From SCBR16-9 sp964537975 (GTDB taxonomy: Bacteria > Hydrogenedentota > Hydrogenedentia > Hydrogenedentales > SCBR16-9): a stretch of DNA of 64,000 nt. Location of the stretch: the NCBI GenBank assembly GCA_964537975.1, contig CAZIDP010000015.1, positions 15,230 to 79,229 of the forward strand, read 5' to 3'. The position numbers and the translations under genes were made by a program. Below the pieces are notes generated by a model. That model was not told the origin of the DNA. It was given only the letters and a program-made list of their open reading frames with translations, and did not search any database. Shown one piece after another: positions 28,353-38,016 of the stretch (position 1 is its first letter; the number at the start of each line of letters is the position of its first letter).

Positions 28353-29324
28353 TTAAACCACTGGGAACAACGCATCTTGTTCTTCGGCCAGTGCAGCCAC
28401 TTTAATGCGTTCTTCCTCTGTCAGTTCAGTTGATTCCTGGGCGATATCCAGCGCCATGAAATACAGGTCGCTGATTCCAGGGGGTATTGCTGCTGTAACC
28501 GATTGGCTCAAAGTCCATCGCACCCCCAGCGCTGCCTGTTCACGGTCGGCGATCGGCTCATACCAAGCTTTCCGATATTGATCCCGGCGCGGATCTTCCG
28601 GTTGCCACTTTTGCATGGCCATTGCCTTCAGGGCAAGACGAGCCACTCCCTTCGATTGCGCGATCTCCATGATCTCTGGCCCCCACCCGTTTTTATAATG
28701 TGACGCGAAGTTTACCGGAAACAGCACGGAATCAAAGTCATACAGTTCAAAAGCACGCTTAGCCGCTGCAATGGAGTGTACCGAAAAACCGACAAAACGA
28801 ATTTGCCCGGCTTTTTTGCGTTCTTCAATAAATTCCATGGCACCACCTTTACTGAATACGGCTTCAACATCCTTCTCGACATCGGTCAGTGCATGCAATT
28901 GGTACAGATCAATATGGTCGGTGCGGAGACGCTCCAGAGACTGTTCGAAAAGTTGTTCTGTTGCCTCACGGCCACGTTCCTGTGTCTTCGTTGCCAGGAA
29001 GATTTGATCCCGATAAGGCTCAATTGCTGGCCCCATGAGTCCTTCTGATTCGCCATATCCGGGGGCAGTGTCAAAGTAATTTACACCACGCTCAATGCTC
29101 TCAGCCACAAAGCGGCTTATCTCTTCGGGGGTATGCCCATTTACGACAATGCCGCCAAAGCCAATGACCGACAAGTCAATGCCTGTGTTGCCATAGGCAC
29201 GTTTAGGCAAAACACCGGGTTTGGTTTTCAATGCATTGTCTTGCTTTTCTTCTGCGTGCAAGCCGCCACCTGCAATAGCAGCCCCGGCAACGACACTGGA
29301 TTTAATAAAATCTCTGCGTTTCAT
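28353..29324 (-). CDS. Aldo/keto reductase with Tat-like signal
   Basis: 323 residues from the ATG at 29322-29324, with AGGAGG upstream; an earlier in-frame start 12 codons before lacks a site. The leader MKRRDFIKSSVVAGAAI is Tat-like, so an exported oxidoreductase is likely. The AKR active site is complete: Asp and Tyr in YFDTAPGYGES, Lys in LATKTQE and His in LYQLHALTD. AKRs reduce sugar or small carbonyl compounds with NADPH. It sits in the middle of the six-gene cluster. How an exported AKR gets its cofactor is unclear, though such signals are common in this group of bacteria. Confidence 0.85.
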   Translation of the reverse strand: MKRRDFIKSSVVAGAAIAGGGLHAEEKQDNALKTKPGVLPKRAYGNTGIDLSVIGFGGIVVNGHTPEEISRFVAESIERGVNYFDTAPGYGESEGLMGPAIEPYRDQIFLATKTQERGREATEQLFEQSLERLRTDHIDLYQLHALTDVEKDVEAVFSKGGAMEFIEERKKAGQIRFVGFSVHSIAAAKRAFELYDFDSVLFPVNFASHYKNGWGPEIMEIAQSKGVARLALKAMAMQKWQPEDPRRDQYRKAWYEPIADREQAALGVRWTLSQSVTAAIPPGISDLYFMALDIAQESTELTEEERIKVAALAEEQDALFPVV

Positions 29325-29463
29325 TTTCTGGCCTCCTGTTATATTATAAATTTTTAACAAATAATTGTTCTGTATTAAATCGAACCATCATGTACCCGCT
29401 TCACAACAAACACATAATATCAGGAACAGTTGTTTTATCAATTTTATTTTTGCGAGTGATAGA

Positions 29464-30918
29464 TTATGCAACTTGATGAAGTAACTTATTCAATTCCTCT
29501 TGAATTGTTGATGCGGCACCCACTGACAGATAGCTTGATCGGGCACGCCAAGTCTCATAACCTCCCAGTGCGTGTTGTTCCTTGGTGGGCAAATAACCAT
29601 GATACCCATTGGCCAGGCCGACTGGCATCAGGTAAGTTGATGTCTGTTCAGCTTTTAACGCCAACCCAATTTCAACAAACACTTCGCAAGGTGTTGAAGC
29701 GACAGTCATCTCCCCTACACGCATAACTTGAAGCTTCAGCGATACTTTTTCGGGATAATCCTGCAATAAAATGGTTTCCCGGGCGTATATTTCGCTGAGA
29801 GTTTGCGGCGCCTGCCCTTCGGCAGACTCCAGAATATTATTTGCAGCAACGACATCTTCAGTATCTGGCAAGCGAGTGCCCAGCATAATTTCTGTTGATA
29901 CAGCCTGTAATGAAACGTAGTCCTGAAAAATCAACTGCCCATACACTTGATAGACTTCTTGTGCTACTCTCTGTGCCACAAGCTGCATTTGCTCATAAGG
30001 TTCACGTGCTGGCGCCGGTGCGGTAAAATCAATATTGTTGATATCACCACTCGCGCCATTGCTCAGCATGGCAAGTACTGGTTTTCCTCCATTATTTTTA
30101 CCAAGCATATCTTCGATTATGTTTGTAAAGCATCCGAAATAATCGGCTGAAATTGCACCACCTTCTACACCTCCCACGTAATGCAAAGCATAATTGGCAA
30201 ACACGGCCAAAGCGGTTCCATCCTGGCGTTGTAACGCGATAAAGGGTATTTCTGGATCGGTAGAGCCTGCTGGTTGAATCAAGTGTTCACTCTGACGTGG
30301 TGGATTCATGCGGACTTTGTCTGTTGATTCACCCCAGGGGTTTGGCGCAATCCCATCGGGGTGCATATGCCATCGCCTGTTGAACACTTCATCTGGTAAA
30401 TGTCCCGCGCCAAAAGCGATCCGCGCTGGTTCTCGCGTAGCATAGGCAGTTTGAGCGCAATCAACTATGCTCCTTATAAGCAACTCCTGATACAGCGGAT
30501 CAGGTTTGTTCAGAAATACCGGCGTTGCGCAAGGCGCACTGTGCGTGTGTGTCGCTGCAATCAGGACACAGTCCGGCTTGATTTGGATTGATTCCCTGAT
30601 TAGTTCCTTAGCTTTATAACAGATACTATCTGGCAGCATACAACTGTCGACCATCAGCATAACCATTTGTTCCTGGTCATTCTCCAAAAAGAGACAACGT
30701 ACATACAACGGGTCATGGACATGTGTAACAATTTGATGCTGCATGCTTCCGGCAATATCAATACCTGGTTCCGGTGTGATGTCTTTCTTGGCTATACCCG
30801 CCTGCAACAGGTCTGAGTATGAATTGCCTGTTGCGGTTGACAGCAAAGTTGAGTGCGCTGCTATTGCTCCGCAATACCCCAGAAAAGTACGCCGTGAAAT
30901 TCCATTGATAAATGGCAT
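29464..30918 (-). CDS. Neutral ceramidase-like hydrolase with Tat-type signal
   Basis: 484 residues. A Tat-like signal (ISRRTFLGYCGAIAA) comes first. The body matches the neutral/alkaline non-lysosomal ceramidase N-domain: GIAKKDITPEPG at the start, the AATHTHSAP zinc motif near residue 125, a conserved NGASGDINN near residue 290 and a final GYLPTKEQ segment. Ceramidases cleave N-acyl bonds; members in these bacteria lack the C-terminal domain and may act on other amides. Same direction as its neighbours in the cluster. The start has AAGGA ten bases upstream. Confidence 0.85.
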   Translation of the reverse strand: MPFINGISRRTFLGYCGAIAAHSTLLSTATGNSYSDLLQAGIAKKDITPEPGIDIAGSMQHQIVTHVHDPLYVRCLFLENDQEQMVMLMVDSCMLPDSICYKAKELIRESIQIKPDCVLIAATHTHSAPCATPVFLNKPDPLYQELLIRSIVDCAQTAYATREPARIAFGAGHLPDEVFNRRWHMHPDGIAPNPWGESTDKVRMNPPRQSEHLIQPAGSTDPEIPFIALQRQDGTALAVFANYALHYVGGVEGGAISADYFGCFTNIIEDMLGKNNGGKPVLAMLSNGASGDINNIDFTAPAPAREPYEQMQLVAQRVAQEVYQVYGQLIFQDYVSLQAVSTEIMLGTRLPDTEDVVAANNILESAEGQAPQTLSEIYARETILLQDYPEKVSLKLQVMRVGEMTVASTPCEVFVEIGLALKAEQTSTYLMPVGLANGYHGYLPTKEQHALGGYETWRARSSYLSVGAASTIQEELNKLLHQVA

Positions 30919-31046
30919 TGGTCTGTGTCCTTAAACACACCTGTGTATGGTTTGCATGGAGGTTATATCACAATCGAAAAAATCCATATCTGGCCCGGGT
31001 ATCTCTGATAACACCCGGGACAGGTGTATATTTACTCCATGAATAA

Positions 31047-32042
31047 CTACCATGAAAACTTGTGTGGGCCGAAGTCTGCGTTGTAATAAGGTACTGTAGC
31101 ACGCCCAGGCTCAGCGATTTCATCCAAGCGTTTGTGGTCTGCCTCGCTCATCTTGACGTCCAGTGCGCCTATGTTGTCATTATATTGTTCGAATGTTCCC
31201 GGACCAATGATTGGACTGGTCACGCCTGGTTTGTCCATGCACCAGGCAATGGCCAATTGGGAAGTGGTACATCCCTTTTCTTTTGCCAATGCTTCAAGTG
31301 CTTCCAGGACATCAAATGACTTGTCTGTGAAATGGCCATCTCCCGATTTTTCCCAGCGTGAGCCTTCAGGCCGTGGCTCACCACGTTTGTACTTCCCGGT
31401 AAGGAAGCCCCCCGCGAGGGGCGACCAGGGAAGAAGGCCAATGCCGTAGGTCTGTGCCATGGGAACCAGCTCACGTTCCACGCGTCGGTCCAGTAAATGA
31501 TAGGGAGGTTGTTCCGTCACGAAGCGGTTCAAACCCAGCTCTTTACTTACCCACAACGATTCCATTATCTGCCAGGCAGCGAAGGTACTCGTGCCTATAG
31601 AGCGCACCTTGCCCGCACGCACCAGATCATCCAGCGCACGTAAGGTCTCGTCTATGGGTACCTCCGAAGCCGGACGATGAATCTGATACAGATCAATGTA
31701 GTCTGTTTGCAGGCGCTTCAACGAGAGATTGCACTGCTCGATTACATGCCTTCGGTGATTCCCCTGGGCATTTGGATCATCATCGTCCATGCGGCCATGT
31801 ACTTTTGTGGCGAGTACAATCTTGTCACGCTTACCATTGCGCTTCAATGCCTCACCAACGACTTCTTCACTTTTGCCACGACTATACACGTTCGCCGTGT
31901 CCAGAAAATTGATTCCGCGGTCTATCGCATCATCGATAATGCGATAACTGTCTTCTGCACTCGTTTTAGCACCAAAATACATGCACCCGAGACATAGGGG
32001 GCTCACTTTCGTTCCAGTTCTTCCCAACGTACGGTATTCCAT
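31047..32042 (-). CDS. Aldo/keto reductase, cytoplasmic
   Basis: 331 residues, no signal. Active-site residues are all present: Asp in NFLDTANVYSRG, Lys in LATKVHG and His in YQIHRPA. The GTSTFAAWQIMESLWVS and LLPWSPLAGGFLTGKY segments are typical of the AKR branch containing YajO and potassium-channel-beta-like proteins. It is the first gene of the six-gene cluster on the minus strand; GGAGGAA lies nine bases before the ATG. Substrate unknown. Confidence 0.88.
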   Translation of the reverse strand: MEYRTLGRTGTKVSPLCLGCMYFGAKTSAEDSYRIIDDAIDRGINFLDTANVYSRGKSEEVVGEALKRNGKRDKIVLATKVHGRMDDDDPNAQGNHRRHVIEQCNLSLKRLQTDYIDLYQIHRPASEVPIDETLRALDDLVRAGKVRSIGTSTFAAWQIMESLWVSKELGLNRFVTEQPPYHLLDRRVERELVPMAQTYGIGLLPWSPLAGGFLTGKYKRGEPRPEGSRWEKSGDGHFTDKSFDVLEALEALAKEKGCTTSQLAIAWCMDKPGVTSPIIGPGTFEQYNDNIGALDVKMSEADHKRLDEIAEPGRATVPYYNADFGPHKFSW

Positions 32043-32663
32043 GACAGCTTCCTCCGATTATTGTTTGACAGTGTTCCATTGCTCTATGTAAATAAGATTG
32101 TTTCTGCAATCAATTTCACTGCTTGAAACGCTTTGTTATTTACAACACCTTTTGACAACGTCAATATTGCCCGGCTTCCCTTTTAAAATAAATCCATAAA
32201 CGTTTTAATATATATTGATGCTTTGTGTCAAGTTTTCGAATTTTATTATGTGGTAAATGTTTCTAAAAAAAATGTACTTGTGCCTAATATGCACGATTGA
32301 AATGCTGTTACGGTTGAGTAGAATTTGCTTGTGAGAAATGTTTTTTTGCCCGACATTTTATTTCATCATTGTCCTGTGATGATGCTATTTATAAAAAACA
32401 CATGCAATACATGGATGAGATAGAAAGGCATGTGCCTGGCTTTATGAAAAAATTTTTTGTGTTGTTGAAATCTGGTACAGCAACCGTTATGCTTAATGAT
32501 GATATGTATTTAATTTTAAATTCATTGCGGTGAATGGTTAATGGGGAATTGTGTGTAGTTCTGGGTTTGCAGTATTTTTCAATTGTGTTACCAGAAATGC
32601 TTTGTCAATCCGTATGAATTTCGCTTGTATTCCTGTAGTAATTCTGATAAGGAAACTTAGAAA
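32043..32663. other. Long AT-rich divergent promoter region
   Basis: About 620 bases between the first gene of the minus-strand cluster and the esterase gene (plus). No reading frame with a ribosome site. A small imperfect hairpin (TCATCAT / ATGATGC near 32364-32386) is the only structure seen. Confidence 0.4.
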
Positions 32664-34151
32664 ATGTCCCAAATATTTATGTTTATTGGTATTGCTGTCA
32701 TCATGTTTATTTCTTCCTTAACGAATATCCAGGCAGAAGAAATGGAAGCAGAACCGCAGCTTGATCTTTTCGAGAAATTGGACGCAGCTCTTCCAGGTCG
32801 CCTGCTGGTGCCTGAACAATATGATGCAGGTAAATCCTATCCACTCGTCGTTTTCTTTCACGGAGCGGGCGAGCGGGGCGATGACAATGAAAAACAACTT
32901 AAACATGTAGTAGGAATCTTTACGCAGCCATCGGTACGTGATAATTTCCCGTGTTTCGTTTTGGCTCTCCAGTGTCCTGAAGAGCAACTTTGGGTGAAAA
33001 CCGACTGGTCAGCCCAATCGCATACTCAACCATCCGAGCCATCAGAGTCCATGGCGGCAGTGTTGAAAACCATCGCTGATTTAGACCGGCAATATTCTAT
33101 TGACCGTGAGCGTATTTATGCCATCGGTTTGTCCATGGGCGGATATGCCACCTGGGACATCATTGCCCGCTACCCCAACCTTTTTGCAGCAGCTGTGCCC
33201 ATCTGTGGTGGTGGCGATACAGCCACAGCCACACGTATCACTGATATGCCTCTCTGGATATTCCATGGAGATGCGGATCCGCTTGTTCCCGTCAGTCGTT
33301 CCCGTGATATGGTACAGGCAATTGAAGAAGCAGGTGGGAATCCACGCTATACTGAGTATAAAGGTGTGGGCCATGATTCCTTTACTCCGGCTTCGAGGGA
33401 ACCTGAACTCATTCCCTGGCTCTTTGAACAACGCAATACGGCACCTGAGATGCCACTCACGTCCTGCCAGGTGGGGTCTGGAGACAGGATTGTCTTTCTA
33501 GGCGATTCCATAACCCAGCAAGGCGTAACTCCCCAAGGGTACGTAACCAAAGTTCGTCAGGTGCTTGATTCAGGGAGATTTGGTGAGAATATTGAGGTGA
33601 TTGGCGCTGGCATCAGCGGGAACCGGGTGCCTGATCTGCTTGAACGCCTCCAGAGAGATGTATTGGACCACAATCCAACCTTGGTTGTAGTATATATCGG
33701 TATAAACGACGTGTGGCATTGGGATGCGGGTCGTGGAACATCAGCCGATGACTTCCGTACCGGTCTTCACACTCTGGTTCAGCAATTGCGCGAAAAAAAT
33801 ACCAGAGTATTGCTATGCACGCCTACCGTTATCGGTGAAAAAACGCAAGATCAAAACCCTCACGATGCCATGCTCAATGCTTATGCCGATATCACCCGTG
33901 CAGTTGCACGCGAAGAAAAGGTTGATCTGCTTGATCTGAGGCACTACTTTCTCGCCTGGTTGGAAACCGAAAATGCCGATCAACTGGAGCAAGGTGTTTT
34001 GACAAGTGACGGAGTGCACTTGAACGACCATGGCAATCTATTATTGGGGTATCTCATGGTACGGGCCATCAACCCTGCGCCATTGCCCGCGTATGCTGAT
34101 TTATCCGGACAAATTGGATGGAATGACCTGAAAAGACAATTGGCGGAGTGA
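32664..34151 (+). CDS. Secreted two-domain esterase: alpha/beta-hydrolase fused to SGNH hydrolase
   Basis: 495 residues with a signal peptide (about 1-24, cleavage near IQAEE). Residues about 40-265 are an alpha/beta hydrolase of the feruloyl-esterase/PHB-depolymerase-like type: VVFFHGAGERGDD as oxyanion region, the nucleophile elbow GLSMGG, and the His in VGHDSF. A linker of about 20 residues follows, then an SGNH/GDSL hydrolase (about 280-485): FLGDSITQQG (block I), GAGISGNR (II), GINDVWHW (III) and the SDGVHLND His (V). Both catalytic sets are complete. Fusions like this should remove acyl groups from plant or algal polysaccharides. Single gene with AAGGAAA ten bases upstream. Confidence 0.85.
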   Translation: MSQIFMFIGIAVIMFISSLTNIQAEEMEAEPQLDLFEKLDAALPGRLLVPEQYDAGKSYPLVVFFHGAGERGDDNEKQLKHVVGIFTQPSVRDNFPCFVLALQCPEEQLWVKTDWSAQSHTQPSEPSESMAAVLKTIADLDRQYSIDRERIYAIGLSMGGYATWDIIARYPNLFAAAVPICGGGDTATATRITDMPLWIFHGDADPLVPVSRSRDMVQAIEEAGGNPRYTEYKGVGHDSFTPASREPELIPWLFEQRNTAPEMPLTSCQVGSGDRIVFLGDSITQQGVTPQGYVTKVRQVLDSGRFGENIEVIGAGISGNRVPDLLERLQRDVLDHNPTLVVVYIGINDVWHWDAGRGTSADDFRTGLHTLVQQLREKNTRVLLCTPTVIGEKTQDQNPHDAMLNAYADITRAVAREEKVDLLDLRHYFLAWLETENADQLEQGVLTSDGVHLNDHGNLLLGYLMVRAINPAPLPAYADLSGQIGWNDLKRQLAE

Positions 34152-34254
34152 TTTACAACAGGATACTTATAATTTGGCATGTCTCAGTAAAAGCTTATGA
34201 TTGTTCCACATTCTGCATTCGAAGGGAATCATAGGCTCTATGCCTAAAGATAAA

Positions 34255-34283
34255 TGGCAGGGTATAGAAGATTTACCCTGCCA
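34255..34283. terminator. Bidirectional terminator between convergent genes
   Basis: A perfect 10-bp stem (TGGCAGGGTA / TACCCTGCCA) with a nine-base loop, between the esterase gene and the convergent radical SAM gene. A run of T follows on the minus strand (TTTATCTTT) and AAAATCTTT on the plus strand. Confidence 0.75.
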
Positions 34284-34327
34284 AAATCTTTGCAAACACA
34301 AGTATCTATTATATATTCAAAATTGAA

Positions 34328-35656
34328 TTACTTCAGAGCCCACTCACGGTCTTCAGGTTCTACCACTTTCTTCTGGTTTTTAATATAATGCATAAGATCA
34401 TCGGTGGGGGGATGGTCTTTGATAGGTACTGCTTCATCAGTACCAAAGAAGTTGGCGTAGTCTCCGTGAAACCCGTCACATATGTTTCTTGCTGCGCATT
34501 GTTGGCAGCCTTCATGAAATTGATAATTTAAATCTATGTGGGCACGTAAAATTGCTTCACGCCGCCAGATGAACCGATTTCCGCGTAACAGCTGCTCTAC
34601 GGCACCAACACACCTTTGAAAGGCAAAAAACAGCTTACCTTTGATAGAATTGTTGTACCAGTCCCGTAATTCCTGTGAATTGTTTTTGTAAATGCGCCGT
34701 GCACCTCTGCCCAAACGGAAGTTTGGTGATACATCACCATCTTTCATGCGCTGCGTTTGCATACCGGTCCATAACCAACTCTGATAATCCCACTCATGAT
34801 GATCATAGGAGAGTTGCTGGAAATTATAAAAATTTTTACGATGGCGTGGTTCGGCAATGCAGATAGGCATATACCGGACATTGGTTTCAATATTATGCTC
34901 TTCGAGCATATCAATTGCATGGGTAAGATACGGTTTGATTTCATTGTACATGGCAACATTATCATGGGTGCGAATGCCGGTTTCCTGGTCTTCAAACGGA
35001 TTGAAGGCGATGTAATTCACACCACTGGCACCATAATGAATTGCTTTTTCAGCTATCTTTGGTAGAATTGGGACTACAGGTTTTGACATGGTGCAGTTAA
35101 ATCGGAAAGGTACATCACACTCTACCATGCGTTCAATTGCTTTAATAATTTTTTCGTATGCGCCTTTCCTGCATACCACTTCATCATGGATTGCACCGAT
35201 ACCATGCAAGCTTACAAGAAAATCACGGACGCCTGCTTCTTTGAACTGCTCCATTACTCCTGGTTTTGATAAGTGCAAGCCATTGGTTATGAGTGTTGGA
35301 TACAGCCCAATTTCCCGGCAATATGATATCAGCTCAAGGATTCCTGGGAAAATCGTTGGTTCTCCCCCTTGAATGTCAATACTGGTACAATTATAGTAAT
35401 ATCGGAGTGAATGGCATATTTTTTTGGCTTTATCCAGCGTCATGAAGTCATGCTCAGGATGCTTGGCATCTGCAATTCGATTCAGGAAATAACAAAAGTA
35501 GCAACGTAGATTACAGGTTTGTCCCAACCACATTACAGCACGTTTGCTTAAAGTTCTTTTATTTGTATACTCGAGTTCACGCGGAGTAACAGCAGGAAAA
35601 GTGGGCTCTAAATCTTCTATTGCTGGAATTTCTATGGCGACTTTGGTTGTAGTCAT
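34328..35656 (-). CDS. Radical SAM/SPASM domain protein
   Basis: 442 residues. CX3CX2C near residue 48 (CNLRCYFC), then the DIQGGEPTIF motif, so the radical SAM core is intact. A SPASM-like C-terminal Cys set (CQQCAARNIC near residue 395) suggests auxiliary clusters. The middle has a MPICIAEPRHRKNFYNF segment that I cannot assign. Such proteins often modify peptides or sugars. It stands alone: the FMN riboswitch and rib operon lie divergent, 227 bases upstream. The start has GGGAG eight bases before the ATG. I cannot say what it acts on. Confidence 0.85.
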   Translation of the reverse strand: MTTTKVAIEIPAIEDLEPTFPAVTPRELEYTNKRTLSKRAVMWLGQTCNLRCYFCYFLNRIADAKHPEHDFMTLDKAKKICHSLRYYYNCTSIDIQGGEPTIFPGILELISYCREIGLYPTLITNGLHLSKPGVMEQFKEAGVRDFLVSLHGIGAIHDEVVCRKGAYEKIIKAIERMVECDVPFRFNCTMSKPVVPILPKIAEKAIHYGASGVNYIAFNPFEDQETGIRTHDNVAMYNEIKPYLTHAIDMLEEHNIETNVRYMPICIAEPRHRKNFYNFQQLSYDHHEWDYQSWLWTGMQTQRMKDGDVSPNFRLGRGARRIYKNNSQELRDWYNNSIKGKLFFAFQRCVGAVEQLLRGNRFIWRREAILRAHIDLNYQFHEGCQQCAARNICDGFHGDYANFFGTDEAVPIKDHPPTDDLMHYIKNQKKVVEPEDREWALK

Positions 35657-35883
35657 TTATTAACTCCCATGGAAGGTGGAACGTGCTAAATCATTACTAG
35701 TTTTATTGATACATACTATAACACAGTATCAAGAAAAAGCCAAAGTTTCTAAACAGCCAGGAAGTGTTTGCAGTTTATGTTTAGTGTAAGTATTGTGTAA
35801 AAAGCTCAGCTTTATCTTTATCGGAGGTTTTACCCTTGATTTGTGGGGTTTGGTGCGCTACAATTAACTAAATAATAATCATA

Positions 35884-35998
35884 GACCTTCAGGGCAGGGT
35901 GAGATTCCCGACCGGCGGTGAAAGCCCGCGAGCGTTAACTAACGCAGACCCGTGTGTAATTCCGGGGCCGACGGTAAAGTCCGGATGGGAGAAGGTAG
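35884..35998 (+). promoter_or_regulatory. FMN riboswitch (RFN element)
   Basis: The conserved sequences of the FMN aptamer are present in order: CTTCAGGGCAGGGTGAGATT, GACCGGCGGT, AGCCCGCGAG, CAGACCCG, TCCGGGGCCGACGGTAAAGT and GGATGGGAGAAGG. The core bases are unchanged. It controls the ribD operon in response to FMN. About 195 bases lie between the aptamer and the ribD start, including a 7-bp hairpin (GTTGTTG / CAACAAC, 36098-36121) that may be part of the expression platform, although it lacks a T run. Confidence 0.95.
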
Positions 35999-36193
35999 CC
36001 AATCAGGCCATACGATTAGGGCAAGAGATGCTATAAGTTCATTTCTGCGCTTGTATCTATGGATTTCCTGTGGTTTTGTGCATGTGAATATGTAAATGTT
36101 GTTGTTTGCTTAATCAACAACAGGATCGTTGGCATGTGCAAATTGGCATTCATAAACCCTGAAGATCTGTATTCTGATCAGCAGGTTTTTTTT

Positions 36194-37291
36194 ATGTCTC
36201 AAGATATACGCTATATGTCACATGCTTTGGCGTTGGCAGCCAGAGCCAAAGGGCGCACCCAACCGAATCCGATGGTTGGCTGTGTGATTGTGCGGGACGG
36301 GGTGATTCTTGGTGAAGGTTACCATAAGCGTGCTGGCTTGCCGCATGCTGAAGTTGAGGCACTGGAAGCAACGGGGATGTCCACATTAGATGGAGCGACC
36401 CTGTATGTCAATCTGGAGCCGTGCAGCCACCAAGGGCGTACACCACCTTGTGTTGATTTGTTGTGCAAATCAAAACCTTCCAGAATAGTTATTGCTATCG
36501 AAGACCCGAATCCATTGATCAAAGGCCAGGGGATCGTTCGCCTGCGAGATGCAGGCATTGAAGTTGAAGTGGGGGTGATGGAGCGGGAAGCCCGGCTCTT
36601 AAACGAAGTTTTTATAAAGTATATTACTACCGGTATGCCGTTTGTTACTGCCAAATGCGCAATGACACTTGATGGTAAAATTGCCACTCATACAGGACAT
36701 TCCAGATGGGTTACTGGAGAAGATGCCCGGCACAAAGTGCATGAAATGCGTAATATGGTTGACGGTATCATGGTAGGCAGTCGGACAATCATGTTGGATG
36801 ACTCCAGTTTGACTACACGTCTTGATTACCCGGACAAACGTGATCCAATCCGGATTGTCCTGGATGGAGAAGCGTATCTTGACCGGAATCGACGCGTGTT
36901 TCATCTCTTGAGTAATGCACCTACTTGGGTTGCTGTAACAGAAGACCGGGGATATGATTTTGCAGATGATGTCCTCTTTTTGCCAGAGGGCCCAGGCGGT
37001 GTTGATATGAAAGCGCTGATGCTGGAATTGGGGCGGCGTGAAATATCGTCCCTGTTGATTGAAGGAGGCGGCACTACGCTTGCCTCTGCATTTGAATCAG
37101 AAATCGTGGACAAAGTTTGTTTTTTCATAGCCCCTAAAATCATCGGTGGTAGAGATGCTGTAACCGCAGTCGAAGGTGAAGGCGTTGCTGTAATGGACGA
37201 TGCCATCCAGTTAACAGACTTACGCGTTGACCGGGTAGGCGAAGACATACTGGTAGAGGGCTATGTTGTGAAAGAATCACCAATTTTATAA
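36194..37291 (+). CDS. ribD: Bifunctional riboflavin biosynthesis deaminase/reductase
   Basis: 365 residues from the ATG at 36194 (MSQDIRYMSHALALA, the usual RibD opening); the frame is open further upstream but that part is leader, with AGCAGG eight bases before this ATG. Residues 1-145 are the pyrimidine deaminase, with the zinc motifs HAEVEAL and PCSHQGRTPPC; residues about 146-360 are the reductase (TAKCAMTLDGKIAT, NMVDGIMVGSRT). It carries out the second and third steps from GTP to riboflavin. First gene of the operon under the FMN riboswitch. Confidence 0.95.
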   Translation: MSQDIRYMSHALALAARAKGRTQPNPMVGCVIVRDGVILGEGYHKRAGLPHAEVEALEATGMSTLDGATLYVNLEPCSHQGRTPPCVDLLCKSKPSRIVIAIEDPNPLIKGQGIVRLRDAGIEVEVGVMEREARLLNEVFIKYITTGMPFVTAKCAMTLDGKIATHTGHSRWVTGEDARHKVHEMRNMVDGIMVGSRTIMLDDSSLTTRLDYPDKRDPIRIVLDGEAYLDRNRRVFHLLSNAPTWVAVTEDRGYDFADDVLFLPEGPGGVDMKALMLELGRREISSLLIEGGGTTLASAFESEIVDKVCFFIAPKIIGGRDAVTAVEGEGVAVMDDAIQLTDLRVDRVGEDILVEGYVVKESPIL

Positions 37292-37376
37292 CTGGCCAGC
37301 ACACTTAATGAATTATAAAGTAATTTTCTGTGCAATTTGATGTGCATCAATTTTTCTTAAATAAAAGAGGCAGTAC

Positions 37377-38003
37377 ATGTTTACGGGTATTATTGAAGAA
37401 GTCGGAGCCATTTCCAAAATTAATGGTCCACAAGTCAGCATTCTAGCTAAGAAAGTACTGGAAGATGTTGCTTTAGGTGACAGCATTGCTATAGATGGGG
37501 CCTGTCTCACAGTTACAGACTTTTCGGAAACGAGTTTCAGTGTACAAGTATCCCCCGAAACTTTCGCTCGTACCACATTGGGTCGCCTCAAACCCGGTCA
37601 TGCCGTTAATCTTGAACGGGCAATGCATGCCAATGGACGATTTGGTGGGCATTTTGTACAAGGTCATGTTGATGGTGTAGGGATGGTGGAAAAAGTTGAA
37701 GAACAGGGCGAATTTGCGCTCTGGCACTTCCGGGCTCCGGACGAAGTAGCTCGCTACCTGATTCCAAAAGGGTCGGTCACGATAGATGGTATCAGTTTAA
37801 CCGTGGTGAGTCCGGAAGGAGACCGGTTTTATGTGGCGGTAATACCCGCTACACTGGCTAAAACAACATTGGTCAATAAACGCAATGGTGCGTTGGTAAA
37901 TATGGAAGCTGATGTGATCGGCAAACATATTTTACATTATATGAATACCGCAGGTAATGCCGGAATGACTCAGGACTTTCTGGCGCGACATGGTTTTGCA
38001 TAG
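37377..38003 (+). CDS. ribE: Riboflavin synthase, alpha chain
   Basis: 208 residues of two similar lumazine-binding domains. The MFTGIIEEVG start and the domain-opening motif, repeated near residue 97 (GHFVQGHVDGVG), are typical. It turns two lumazines into riboflavin and one pyrimidinedione. It lies 85 bases after ribD, in the same operon, and its end overlaps the earliest possible ribBA start. Confidence 0.95.
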   Translation: MFTGIIEEVGAISKINGPQVSILAKKVLEDVALGDSIAIDGACLTVTDFSETSFSVQVSPETFARTTLGRLKPGHAVNLERAMHANGRFGGHFVQGHVDGVGMVEKVEEQGEFALWHFRAPDEVARYLIPKGSVTIDGISLTVVSPEGDRFYVAVIPATLAKTTLVNKRNGALVNMEADVIGKHILHYMNTAGNAGMTQDFLARHGFA

Positions 38004-38016
38004 GACACATAGTAGT

